Shown: positions 44,690 to 51,930 of the stretch, one piece after another
Numbering within the stretch: position 1 is the stretch's first letter
Layout: each line of letters starts with the position of its first letter
From: Phytobacter ursingii
GTDB lineage: Bacteria; Pseudomonadota; Gammaproteobacteria; Enterobacterales; Enterobacteriaceae
Assembly (NCBI GenBank): GCA_901456055.1
Contig: CABDWT010000004.1
Location: forward strand, 806,001 to 870,000
Direction: 5' to 3'
DNA: 64,000 bases
Made by a program: the position numbers and the translations under genes
The notes under the pieces: generated by a model
Databases searched by the model: none
The model's input: only the letters and a program-made list of their open reading frames with translations
What the model was told of the DNA's origin: nothing

Positions 44690-46689
44690 GGCTCTTTTTA
44701 TGTGAAAAGCCCAGCCAGGGACGGGATATTGCCGCAGTGCTGGGGGCGACAAAGAAAATGCCGGGATATCAGACCGGGAACGGTGTGTGTGTTACCTGGG
44801 GTTTTGGTCACCTGCTGGAACAGGCCAGCCCGGATGCCTACGGTGAACAGTTCGACGTTCCCTGGCGTACTGAAGTGTTGCCGGTATTGCCGACAACGTG
44901 GCAAATGCAGGTTAAACCGGATGCATCAGCTCAGTTTTCCGTGATCCAAAAGCTGCTGAAACAGGCTGATACGGTAGTGATTGCCACTGATGCGGATCGG
45001 GAAGGAGAGGTGATTGCCCGTGAAATCCTCGATTATTGTCACTATCAGGGAAAGGTTGAGCGGTTATGGCTCTCGGCACTGGATGAAGCCAGCGTTCGCG
45101 CCGCGCTGGCGGCGATAAAACCCGGAAGTGCGACTTTGCCATACTATTTAGCTGGTCTTGGCCGTGCGCGGGCTGACTGGCAGATCGGTATGAATATGAC
45201 GCGGCTATATTCGGTCAAGGCCAGGGAAAACGGTTACGGTAGCGTTTTATCCGTGGGGCGGGTGCAGACGCCGACGCTTAATCTGATTGTGGTACGCGAT
45301 CGTGATATTGCGCAGTTTGTTCCGAAGCCTTACTGGAATGTCGTGGCGCAGCTGGCGGCGGGAGGGATCGCATTTCAGGCGCAGTGGGTGCCAGCAGCAG
45401 CGTATTGTGACGAGGAAAAACGCTGTATTAACCCGGCAGCGGCGCAGCAGGTGGTTCAGCTTTGTCAGAAAACCGGACAGGCGACGGTAGCAGAGGTTGA
45501 GACCAAAAGGGAAACAGAATCCGCTCCGCTGGCGTTTGATCTCGGTACGTTACAGCAGGCCTGTTCCCGCCGTTTTGGCTATGGCGCTCAGCAGGTGCTG
45601 GATATCGCGCAGGCTTTGTATGAGACCCACAAAGCGACGACGTACCCGCGAACCGACTGCGGATACCTGCCAACGTCAATGCGTGAAGAGATTAGGCAAG
45701 TCCTGACCTCGATACAGCAAAGCGAGCCTTCTTTATCTGCGATCATTTCGCGGCTTGATATGCAGCATGTTTCCCGCATCTGGAATGACAAAAAGATTAC
45801 CGCGCACCACGGTATTATCCCCACGAAGCAGCCCTGTGATCTGGCGAAAATGAGTGAGCATGAGCGCAACGTTTATCAGCTTATCCGGCTGCATTATCTG
45901 GCTCAGTTCCTGCCGAACCATGAAGTGGATGCCACGCGGGTTTCGTTGCATTGTGGCGGGCAGTTATTTAAGGCCAGCGGTAAGGTTGTGGTCGTAGCTG
46001 GCTGGAAAAGCCTGGTTGGTAAGGATGCTGAAGAGGATGTGGATACTGCCGGTGATAAAGCCCGGTTACCTGCAATGGCTAAAGGGAGTATATGCCAGGT
46101 CACTGGTGCCGAAGCAAAATCGCAGCAGACAAAACCACCGGAGCATTATACGGAAGGGACGCTGATTGCGGCGATGAAGAATGCAGCGCAGTTTGTTACC
46201 GATCCGCGCCTTAAAAAGATCCTCAAAGAGAACGCGGGGCTGGGAACGGAAGCGACCCGGGCTGGCGTGATTGAAACGTTGCTGAAGCGTGGATTTGTGG
46301 TGAAGAAAGGCAAGCATCTGCTGGCGACACCTATAGCTGGTGATCTGATGGATGTGTTACCAGAACAACTCAAAGATCCGGGCATGACGGCACTCTGGGA
46401 GCAATCGCTGGATGATATCGCTGAAGGACGGATGTCGCTGGATGACTTTATGGCAAAACAGTCCGCCTGGACAACGCAACTGGTGGCAAAAGGGCGGCAG
46501 CAGACCGTTAAGATTGCTTTACCGCCTTCTCCACCATGCCCGATCTGCGGTGGGGCAACGCGCCAGCGCACGGGCAAATCAGGCGCATTCTGGGGATGTA
46601 TTAACTACCCTGACTGCAACGGGATTGTGAATGTCGGGGCGAAGAAACCGGCTCGTCGGCGGAAAAGTCCGGCCAAGAAAAGTGGCTGA
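44686..46689 (+). CDS. topB: DNA topoisomerase III (TopB-like) of the ICE
   Basis: 667 aa type IA topoisomerase. The TOPRIM domain has the acidic triad in VIATDADREGEVIAREI (about 98-114). The active-site tyrosine is in KATTYPRTDCGYL (about 317), and a C-terminal zinc ribbon CPICGGATRQRTGKSGAFWGCINYPDC follows. A basic tail ends in RRRKSPAKKSG. Topoisomerase III genes are standard in SPI-7-type elements and could decatenate element DNA during replication or transfer. Confidence 0.95.
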   Translation: MRLFLCEKPSQGRDIAAVLGATKKMPGYQTGNGVCVTWGFGHLLEQASPDAYGEQFDVPWRTEVLPVLPTTWQMQVKPDASAQFSVIQKLLKQADTVVIATDADREGEVIAREILDYCHYQGKVERLWLSALDEASVRAALAAIKPGSATLPYYLAGLGRARADWQIGMNMTRLYSVKARENGYGSVLSVGRVQTPTLNLIVVRDRDIAQFVPKPYWNVVAQLAAGGIAFQAQWVPAAAYCDEEKRCINPAAAQQVVQLCQKTGQATVAEVETKRETESAPLAFDLGTLQQACSRRFGYGAQQVLDIAQALYETHKATTYPRTDCGYLPTSMREEIRQVLTSIQQSEPSLSAIISRLDMQHVSRIWNDKKITAHHGIIPTKQPCDLAKMSEHERNVYQLIRLHYLAQFLPNHEVDATRVSLHCGGQLFKASGKVVVVAGWKSLVGKDAEEDVDTAGDKARLPAMAKGSICQVTGAEAKSQQTKPPEHYTEGTLIAAMKNAAQFVTDPRLKKILKENAGLGTEATRAGVIETLLKRGFVVKKGKHLLATPIAGDLMDVLPEQLKDPGMTALWEQSLDDIAEGRMSLDDFMAKQSAWTTQLVAKGRQQTVKIALPPSPPCPICGGATRQRTGKSGAFWGCINYPDCNGIVNVGAKKPARRRKSPAKKSG

Positions 46690-46839
46690 CTGGCTTTATG
46701 TTTTTGGTTGGAAGCGTGTCGTGAATTTGCTATTTTGCTGATGGCTTTGAAGTACCCCGCGACTGCGGCGACAGTATAGCGACCCATTTTGTTACCTGGA
46801 TGAGGTTGTAAGGCGTGACCCTCCGTGAAATTACACGTC

Positions 46840-46935
46840 AGCCAAAAAAGGCTCTGGCCCGGAGATGTGATATAGACGATGAACCCGTGGTACAGGTTCA
46901 GAGGCTCGATACTAGGATGGATCGGGCCTTTTTAT
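46840..46935 (+). ncRNA. Possible structured RNA ending in a terminator, downstream of topB
   Basis: GGCCCG (46856-46861) pairs with CGGGCC (46923-46928), which is followed by TTTTTATT. The 61-nt loop contains an inner hairpin GAACC...GGTTC (46881-46899). A long-armed terminator with internal structure is more than topB needs and may be a small RNA or the leader of the 46988 gene. No known family recognised. Confidence 0.35.
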
Positions 46936-46987
46936 TAAGCAGAGTTTAATCATTCATCAAACAAGTATGCCTTCAGTGAGGGAATGA

Positions 46988-47620
46988 ATGGAACAACGTA
47001 CTGATAAGGGTAAAATTTTAGTAAAGGCAATCAAATCAGATAAAGTAAAAGATCTGGGCGCTGAATATTTGGAATTAGGCTTAGATACGCTATTGCATGA
47101 TGAAACGCTCAAATGCTTACCTGTAGTGAAGAGTGTTATTGGTATTTGTAATTTTTTCAGAACAGTAAAGGATCAGATTCTCGCAAAAAAAATCATCCGC
47201 TTTATCAATGAACTTTCTCAAATTGATGTGCAGGAAAGAGAACGGATGCTAGATAAGCTTGATGAGGACGATAAATTCGCCGGGGAAGTGGGTGAAGTAA
47301 TAATTGAGTATTTAGATAAAATAGATGGTGAGAAAAAACCGGAGTTAGCAGCGAAGTTTTTCATGGCATTTACAAGAGGGTTTATATCTTATGGCGATTT
47401 TCGTCATTGTCTTCTCGCTCTGGAGAGAGTTCCCTCTTTTGATATAGATAAATTGGTTAATTTTTTAGAGCGCAATAGTTATTCAGATAATTATGAGGAG
47501 TCTGTGTTACTTGGATTTGTTAATGCTGGGTTAGGGGTGAATAATGGAGCAATGGATGGGGGAGTGATAGTTCCGACTAAACTTTGTCAAATTTTTGTGA
47601 ATAATTGTTTGAGAAGCTGA
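46988..47620 (+). CDS. Unrecognised 210-aa cargo protein
   Basis: 210 aa, AT-rich against the flanking core genes, inserted between topB and the DUF3577 gene. The middle is highly charged and helical (IRFINELSQIDVQERERMLDKLDEDDKFAGEVGEVIIEYLDKIDGEKKPELAAKFFMAF). There is a modest hydrophobic segment near the N-terminus (LPVVKSVIGICNFF). No signal peptide or catalytic motif. Single-gene cargo at this kind of place in mobile elements is often a defence or toxin function, but the sequence itself does not show it. Confidence 0.7.
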   Translation: MEQRTDKGKILVKAIKSDKVKDLGAEYLELGLDTLLHDETLKCLPVVKSVIGICNFFRTVKDQILAKKIIRFINELSQIDVQERERMLDKLDEDDKFAGEVGEVIIEYLDKIDGEKKPELAAKFFMAFTRGFISYGDFRHCLLALERVPSFDIDKLVNFLERNSYSDNYEESVLLGFVNAGLGVNNGAMDGGVIVPTKLCQIFVNNCLRS

Positions 47621-47789
47621 GTATTGCTACATTACCTTTTTATTACTGGCAGTGTCAGTGTTTTTATGATCACTGCTGGCGATGTAAGCTCATTTTAATA
47701 AACTGTTGATATCAAGTTTTAATCATATTTCTGTAAATCTAATTATTGTATTGATTTAGCTTCATGTTCATAAAACAATACCCACTCTT

Positions 47790-47950
47790 ACTCCGTTGTC
47801 TCCGACAACAGCCAATGTCCCGGCAATCTGAGAGGGACGCCTTCGGGTGATTGCCAGCCAAAAGCGTCACGACCTGAGAGACTATGCCTTTGGGCGGTAA
47901 CCTTGCTTAACCTTTGAGAGCAGGGATCGCAACAGCGATAAAGGTATACT
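47790..47950 (+). ncRNA. Three tandem TGAGAG-hairpin units upstream of the DUF3577 gene (STAXI-like motif)
   Basis: Each unit has an outer stem, TGAGAG on its 5' side, and an inner hairpin: GGCAAT-C-TGAGAG-GGAC-GCC-TTCG-GGT-G-ATTGCC (47822-47855); ACC-TGAGAG-ACTAT-GCC-TTTG-GGC-GGT (47873-47899); ACCTT-TGAGAG-CAGG-GATCGC-AACA-GCGAT-AAAGGT (47910-47945). A perfect hairpin GTTGTC-TCC-GACAAC (47795-47809) stands in front. Stems differ in sequence while pairing is kept. Tandem repeated small structures next to single-strand binding protein and topoisomerase genes are the description of the STAXI motif; family membership is from memory. Confidence 0.6.
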
Positions 47951-48053
47951 TCAACCACAGACCGTCAGCGTCGCTTTGATGTCTGATACCCCAGCGGGAA
48001 AACACCCGGCTGGGATGTTTCTCCGTTTATCGAATTTTTCCAGGAGAAACATC

Positions 48054-48590
48054 ATGTCTACAGCATCTAAAACCACCACCGCTAAACCTAAAAAATGCAG
48101 TGCCAGCAAGAAAGCCCCGGTTCCAGTTCCGGCTGAATCAGCAACTCCAGCTCAATCAGCAGCTCCGGCACCGGAACAATCGAAACCACAATCCAGCTAC
48201 TTTAATTTGCATATTGATGGGCTGGGTTATCTGAGCAACATTCGCGAAATTAACACAGCGACGGGTTCATTCCTGAGCTGTACGATTAACGCGTTACATG
48301 GCTCAACTGAAAAACCTGAATACACGCGTTTTGATGTTACGGTCTCGGGTAAACAAACCAATTCGTTAATCAGACGCTGCCAGAATGCGGTAAATGAAGA
48401 GAAAAAGGTCCTTATCGGCTTTAAGCTCAGTAACCTCACTGCCGATGTTTTTACTTTAACCAAAGGCGATCATGCAGGTGAATCAAGAGCGTCACTGAAA
48501 GCGAGACTGATAAAAATCAGCTTTATCAAAGTGGGGCAAAATATGGTTTATAAAGCGGAAAAGCCTGAGTCTGCCGACTCCGCATACTAA
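48054..48590 (+). CDS. STY4534/DUF3577 family ICE replication protein (SSB-like)
   Basis: 178 aa from ATG 48054 with CAGGAG upstream. A Lys/Ala/Pro-rich disordered N-terminus (about 1-48) leads to a DUF3577 domain (YFNLHIDGLGYLSNIREINTATGSFLSCTINALHG...RFDVTVSGKQTNSLIRRCQ), probably an OB fold that binds single-stranded DNA. It belongs to the replication module of SPI-7-like islands. A strong terminator follows, so it ends its own unit. The structured element at 47790-47950 lies in its leader. Confidence 0.82.
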   Translation: MSTASKTTTAKPKKCSASKKAPVPVPAESATPAQSAAPAPEQSKPQSSYFNLHIDGLGYLSNIREINTATGSFLSCTINALHGSTEKPEYTRFDVTVSGKQTNSLIRRCQNAVNEEKKVLIGFKLSNLTADVFTLTKGDHAGESRASLKARLIKISFIKVGQNMVYKAEKPESADSAY

Positions 48591-48631
48591 TAATAGAAAG
48601 TTGATCTCCGCATCATACCCTCCTTGTTATT

Positions 48632-48659
48632 AGCGCCAGATTTTTCTGGCGTTTTTTTT
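48632..48659 (+). terminator. Terminator after the DUF3577 gene
   Basis: AGCGCCAGATTTTTCTGGCGTTTTTTTT: CGCCAG/CTGGCG stem with an eight-base U tract. Confidence 0.92.
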
Positions 48660-48741
48660 GTGCTGTAAAAACAGTTGTTCGTTGAGGACATAACGCTGGT
48701 TTCGCAAAGTTGTGCCTCTTATGTCTGACTAAGGAACCTGC

Positions 48742-49338
48742 ATGCATCTCCATATCTCAATGGCTGTCTGCCTGGCGGCCAGCATCCTGGCCGGTTGTAC
48801 GCACAAACTCCAGCAACCTGATACGCAACCTCATCCAACGGCACTGAACGGCAACGTCCAGCCAGCCCGAATGGATGTCTATGCCTCCTCTCCCGAAGTT
48901 GTTCGCTATGACCGCTATCTGCTGATTGATACTTCCCCGAGCGCTGCACAGCGTGCTCCGCTGGAGCAGACCATTGATATCCGTATTCCCGCGTCATTAT
49001 CGCCGACCGTGGCAGATGCCATGCGCTATGCCCTGCGCCAGTCCGGATATTCGTTGTGCAGTACCACACAGGCGAATCGGGTGCTTTACAACCAGAAGTT
49101 GCCTGCGGTGCATTATCAACAGGGGCCAATGCGCCTGAGTCAGGCATTACAAATACTTGCTGGTGAGGCCTGGCAGCTTGAGGTGGATTCTGTACAGCGG
49201 ATCGTCTGTCACTCACTGCGTGATGGCTATCGTTTGCCGCCTAACACAGAGAAAACGTCTGTCACTTCGGTCTCTGTGCCGCTACCCGCTCAGCCCGTCA
49301 ATATCGCTGCTCCGGCTCCGCAGAGGATGCTGAAATGA
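48742..49338 (+). CDS. PilL N-terminal-domain lipoprotein
   Basis: 198 aa. Lipoprotein signal MHLHISMAVCLAASILAGCTHK (lipobox LAGC). The body resembles the N-terminal domain of PilL/secretin-like plasmid pilus proteins (EQTIDIRIPASLSPTVADAMRYALRQSGYSLC and LPAVHYQQGPMRLSQALQILAGEAWQLEVD). In SPI-7 PilL begins a type IVB pilus operon; here pilM-V do not follow and the genes go straight to T4SS components. It may be the outer-membrane lipoprotein of the transfer apparatus. It overlaps the next gene by 4 bp. Confidence 0.78.
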   Translation: MHLHISMAVCLAASILAGCTHKLQQPDTQPHPTALNGNVQPARMDVYASSPEVVRYDRYLLIDTSPSAAQRAPLEQTIDIRIPASLSPTVADAMRYALRQSGYSLCSTTQANRVLYNQKLPAVHYQQGPMRLSQALQILAGEAWQLEVDSVQRIVCHSLRDGYRLPPNTEKTSVTSVSVPLPAQPVNIAAPAPQRMLK

Positions 49339-50051
49339 ACGAGTCCGTTAGTTTCATGGCGGTGCCTGAAATGAAAGAGTCTGTCAGACCTGCACGCAGC
49401 AAACTCTGGGCGATAGTTCGTTACGGATTCGGTGGGCTGGTTTTGATTGTGTTGGGCGGAACCACATTTATCAGCTTGAAGCAGGTCCAGCTACTTTCCG
49501 GGGAGGTTAGCCAGCTTAAAACTGCGTTGCAGAGTAGCCCGGATATAGCGCCACTTCAGGCTCAGTTGGCAACGCTGCAACAGCATTTTGAAGCGTCACG
49601 AATGCAGTTGGGAGGGATGGCTGACAAACCGGCGCTTGCGGCTTTGCAGCAGAAGATAGAAGCGCTGGATAAGCAACAGAGCGAGCAGGCTGCTTCGGTT
49701 GCGGCCCTTAAAACTGGACTGTCTTCCCTTCAGGAACTGGTTCGTTCTTTGAATCAGCGTCCGACCAACGCCATCGTTGTTTCTGCCGTAACGCCTGATG
49801 CAGCGGCGGTAAAGAAAAAGCCCACGCCGAAAGCGCAGCGGCCAGTTACCGCACCCTTCGTCCTCACCGGTATCGAACGGCGAGGTGGGATTGTATTTGC
49901 TGCGATAGCACCGAAATCGGCAACGCAACTGACAGAAATATCGCTGATGGAGCCGGGCGAAACGCGTCAGGGCTGGACGCTGCTGCCAATCACGGGGCAG
50001 CAGGCACAGTTTCGCGTGGCGGGGCAAACCCGGACGTTGACGGTGCGATAA
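49335..50051 (+). CDS. Inner-membrane protein with periplasmic coiled coil, T4SS-associated
   Basis: 238 aa. One N-terminal transmembrane helix (YGFGGLVLIVLGGTTFISL, about 32-50) precedes a long heptad coiled coil (LLSGEVSQLKTALQ...IEALDKQQSEQAASVAALKTGLSSLQELVRSLNQ, about 55-140). A small basic C-terminal domain ends GWTLLPITGQQAQFRVAGQTRTLTVR. A bitopic protein bridging inner membrane and periplasm is usual near PilL-like genes in transfer clusters. No family named with confidence; operon position supports a role in transfer. Confidence 0.72.
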   Translation: MNESVSFMAVPEMKESVRPARSKLWAIVRYGFGGLVLIVLGGTTFISLKQVQLLSGEVSQLKTALQSSPDIAPLQAQLATLQQHFEASRMQLGGMADKPALAALQQKIEALDKQQSEQAASVAALKTGLSSLQELVRSLNQRPTNAIVVSAVTPDAAAVKKKPTPKAQRPVTAPFVLTGIERRGGIVFAAIAPKSATQLTEISLMEPGETRQGWTLLPITGQQAQFRVAGQTRTLTVR

Positions 50052-50061
50052 GGAGATCGGA

Positions 50062-50766
50062 ATGAAAAAGTTCAATGCTGTGCTGTTGTCAGGAGTGTTG
50101 ATCGTGTCAACAGTCGCGTTTGCCGCATCTTCGGTGAATCAGGAAAACAGCCTGACGGTGAATACGTCATTACAGATGCTGGAACAGCAACAAATGACGC
50201 GGAGCGCACAGGAGTGGGGGCTGACCTCGGAAGAATGGCAACGTTATGAAGAGCTAAAGAAAGGACGGCGCGGAGTGCTGTCTCCGGGGTTAGATCCCCT
50301 GACGATGCTCGGCATCGAGGCGCGTAGCGATGAAGAACGCCGTCATTTCGCAGAACTGGCGGTGAAGCAGGAGTTTCAGCGGGTGGAGGCTGAACTGGCG
50401 TTCCAGCGGGAAGTAAATAGCGCGTGGACGCGGGTCTATCCCGGCGTCCTGCCCGTTCAGGATCTGCGCAGTGAAGTCAGTAACGCCCGTCAGGCGTTGT
50501 TTGTGAAAGACAGTTGTCCGGCCTGCGAGCGCAAACTGACTCAGTTGATGAAATTGAACCAACCGCTGGATATCTATCTGGTTGATAGTGGTGGTAAGGA
50601 TGAGGCGGTTCGACGCTGGGCGAAGAAACACAATATTCCTCCTGAAAAAGTGAAATCCCGCCAGGTAACGCTGAATCACGACAATGGCATGTGGCTGAAA
50701 TATGGCAGTGGGCTGATGCCGGTTGTATTGCAACAGGGGGCGCAGGGATGGCAACGCGTAAACTGA
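50062..50766 (+). CDS. TIGR03759 (PFL_4693) family ICE transfer protein
   Basis: 234 aa, exported (signal MKKFNAVLLSGVLIVSTVAFAA). Recognised by EWGLTSEEWQRYEELKKGRRGVLSPGLDPLTMLGIEARSDEERRHFAE and the C-terminal DSCPACERKLTQLMK, a CxxC in a thioredoxin-like setting. It is part of the conserved genomic-island T4SS gene set. AAGGAG precedes the ATG. It overlaps the lytic transglycosylase gene by 19 bp. Confidence 0.86.
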   Translation: MKKFNAVLLSGVLIVSTVAFAASSVNQENSLTVNTSLQMLEQQQMTRSAQEWGLTSEEWQRYEELKKGRRGVLSPGLDPLTMLGIEARSDEERRHFAELAVKQEFQRVEAELAFQREVNSAWTRVYPGVLPVQDLRSEVSNARQALFVKDSCPACERKLTQLMKLNQPLDIYLVDSGGKDEAVRRWAKKHNIPPEKVKSRQVTLNHDNGMWLKYGSGLMPVVLQQGAQGWQRVN

Positions 50767-51314
50767 TGTGGCTGGCAATGTTCATCGCGCTGCAGGAATG
50801 TCTGGCGGCGCAATCTGTTCCAGAAGGATATTGCCGGGTTGCGCAGGCGGAAAATGTCCCCGCCGAAGCGCTGTATAGCCTGGCGCTGACGGAGTCTTCC
50901 CGCAAACTGGCTCATGGTGTACGTCCGTGGCCGTGGACAATCAATGTTGCCGGGAAGGGATATCGCTACGCCTCCCGGAATGAGGCCTATCAGGCGCTGT
51001 TAGGCTTTATGCAGCGCTATCCGCTCAAGCGTATTGATGTCGGTATTGCGCAGGTCAATCTGGGCTGGAACGGTCATCATTTCACATCCACCTGGGACGC
51101 ATTTGATCCCTATATCAATCTGCACGCTGCGGCGCGTATTTTGCGTTCCTGTTACGAGCGTAGCCCCGGTAGCTGGATATCGGCTGCGGGGTGCTATCAC
51201 CATCCGGCAGGCGGCAAACCGGCACAAACCTATAAGGCCATCGTGTCGCGTCACCTGGACACATTACAGCCGTCTGTACAGGCGTTGGCGTTTAATCAGG
51301 GAGGAACACAATGA
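50748..51314 (+). CDS. Lytic transglycosylase of the transfer system
   Basis: 188 aa from ATG 50748, with a signal-like start (LMWLAMFIALQECLAAQ). SLT-type domain: AEALYSLALTESSRKL carries the catalytic Glu (about 45), followed by PWPWTINVAGKGYRY and DVGIAQVNLGWNG and the typical AARILRSCY end. It opens peptidoglycan for assembly of the T4SS (a VirB1-like role). It overlaps both neighbours, within one operon. Confidence 0.9.
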   Translation: MATRKLMWLAMFIALQECLAAQSVPEGYCRVAQAENVPAEALYSLALTESSRKLAHGVRPWPWTINVAGKGYRYASRNEAYQALLGFMQRYPLKRIDVGIAQVNLGWNGHHFTSTWDAFDPYINLHAAARILRSCYERSPGSWISAAGCYHHPAGGKPAQTYKAIVSRHLDTLQPSVQALAFNQGGTQ

Positions 51315-51823
51315 TGATGCGTTTTGCTGTTCGTTTTCCGCTGGTACTGGCATTGCTGGTTCCGGGCATGAGTCAGGCAGAACTGACCGTTGTCGCTGAT
51401 CTGGGCGGACAGTCAACGGCTGAATACTTTGCCGGTATTAACAATCAGGAGGAAGCGCCATCCGCCCCGCAAGTGTTGACACTGTCAACACCTGATAAAG
51501 CATCCGTATTGCCCATTCGTACCCCGGAACTCTCACCCGGCCCACTGGAGGCGCGTTCTGTCCATATGCCTGGGATGCGGTCGATTTTCCTGATTGGCGA
51601 CGATGATCTTTCCCGGCGCTGGCTGGCTTTGCGGCGCGATCAACTTCTTCAGCTCAATGCCGTGGGATATGTGGTGAATGTTGCCAGTAAAGCGGCATGG
51701 GATAATTTACAGCATCAGGCTACCGGGCTGGAGTTGCTTCCGGTTTCTGGTAGCGATCTGGCCGTTCGACTGGGGATTTCTCACTACCCGGTACTGATTA
51801 GCGAGAAGGGGCTGGAGCAATGA
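51311..51823 (+). CDS. TIGR03765 (PFL_4695) family ICE transfer protein
   Basis: 170 aa exported protein (signal FPLVLALLVPGMSQA). The family pattern LTVVADLGGQSTAEYFAGIN and HMPGMRSIFLIGDDDLSRRWLALRRDQLLQLNAVGYVVNV is clear. Function unknown, always near the coupling protein gene in genomic-island T4SS clusters. The ICE palindrome copy at 51475 is embedded in its codons (VLTLST). Confidence 0.86.
   Translation: MMMRFAVRFPLVLALLVPGMSQAELTVVADLGGQSTAEYFAGINNQEEAPSAPQVLTLSTPDKASVLPIRTPELSPGPLEARSVHMPGMRSIFLIGDDDLSRRWLALRRDQLLQLNAVGYVVNVASKAAWDNLQHQATGLELLPVSGSDLAVRLGISHYPVLISEKGLEQ
51475..51489. repeat. ICE palindrome copy 4 (inside the TIGR03765 gene)
   Basis: GTTGACACTGTCAAC; with flanks GTGTTGACACTGTCAACAC it is a perfect 19-bp palindrome. 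A weaker relative, GTTGATCGTGTCAAC, is at 50096-50110 in the signal-peptide codons of the TIGR03759 gene. Confidence 0.75.
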
Positions 51824-51930
51824 GGGCAGAATTACCACTGGATGAAATCAGTATTTTGATTGGCCTGACTACTGCTAACCTACTGATCTGGTTAATTTTT
51901 CTTGTCGGGCATGACGGGAGGAAAAAATGA
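51820..51930 (+). CDS. Small 36-aa membrane protein between TIGR03765 and traD
   Basis: ATG 51820 overlaps the TIGR03765 stop (ATGA) and its own TGA overlaps the traD ATG (ATGA). The product MRAELPLDEISILIGLTTANLLIWLIFLVGHDGRKK is one membrane helix with a basic cytoplasmic end. Coupling on both sides argues for translation. It may be a small partner of the coupling protein; that is inference. Confidence 0.65.
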   Translation: MRAELPLDEISILIGLTTANLLIWLIFLVGHDGRKK

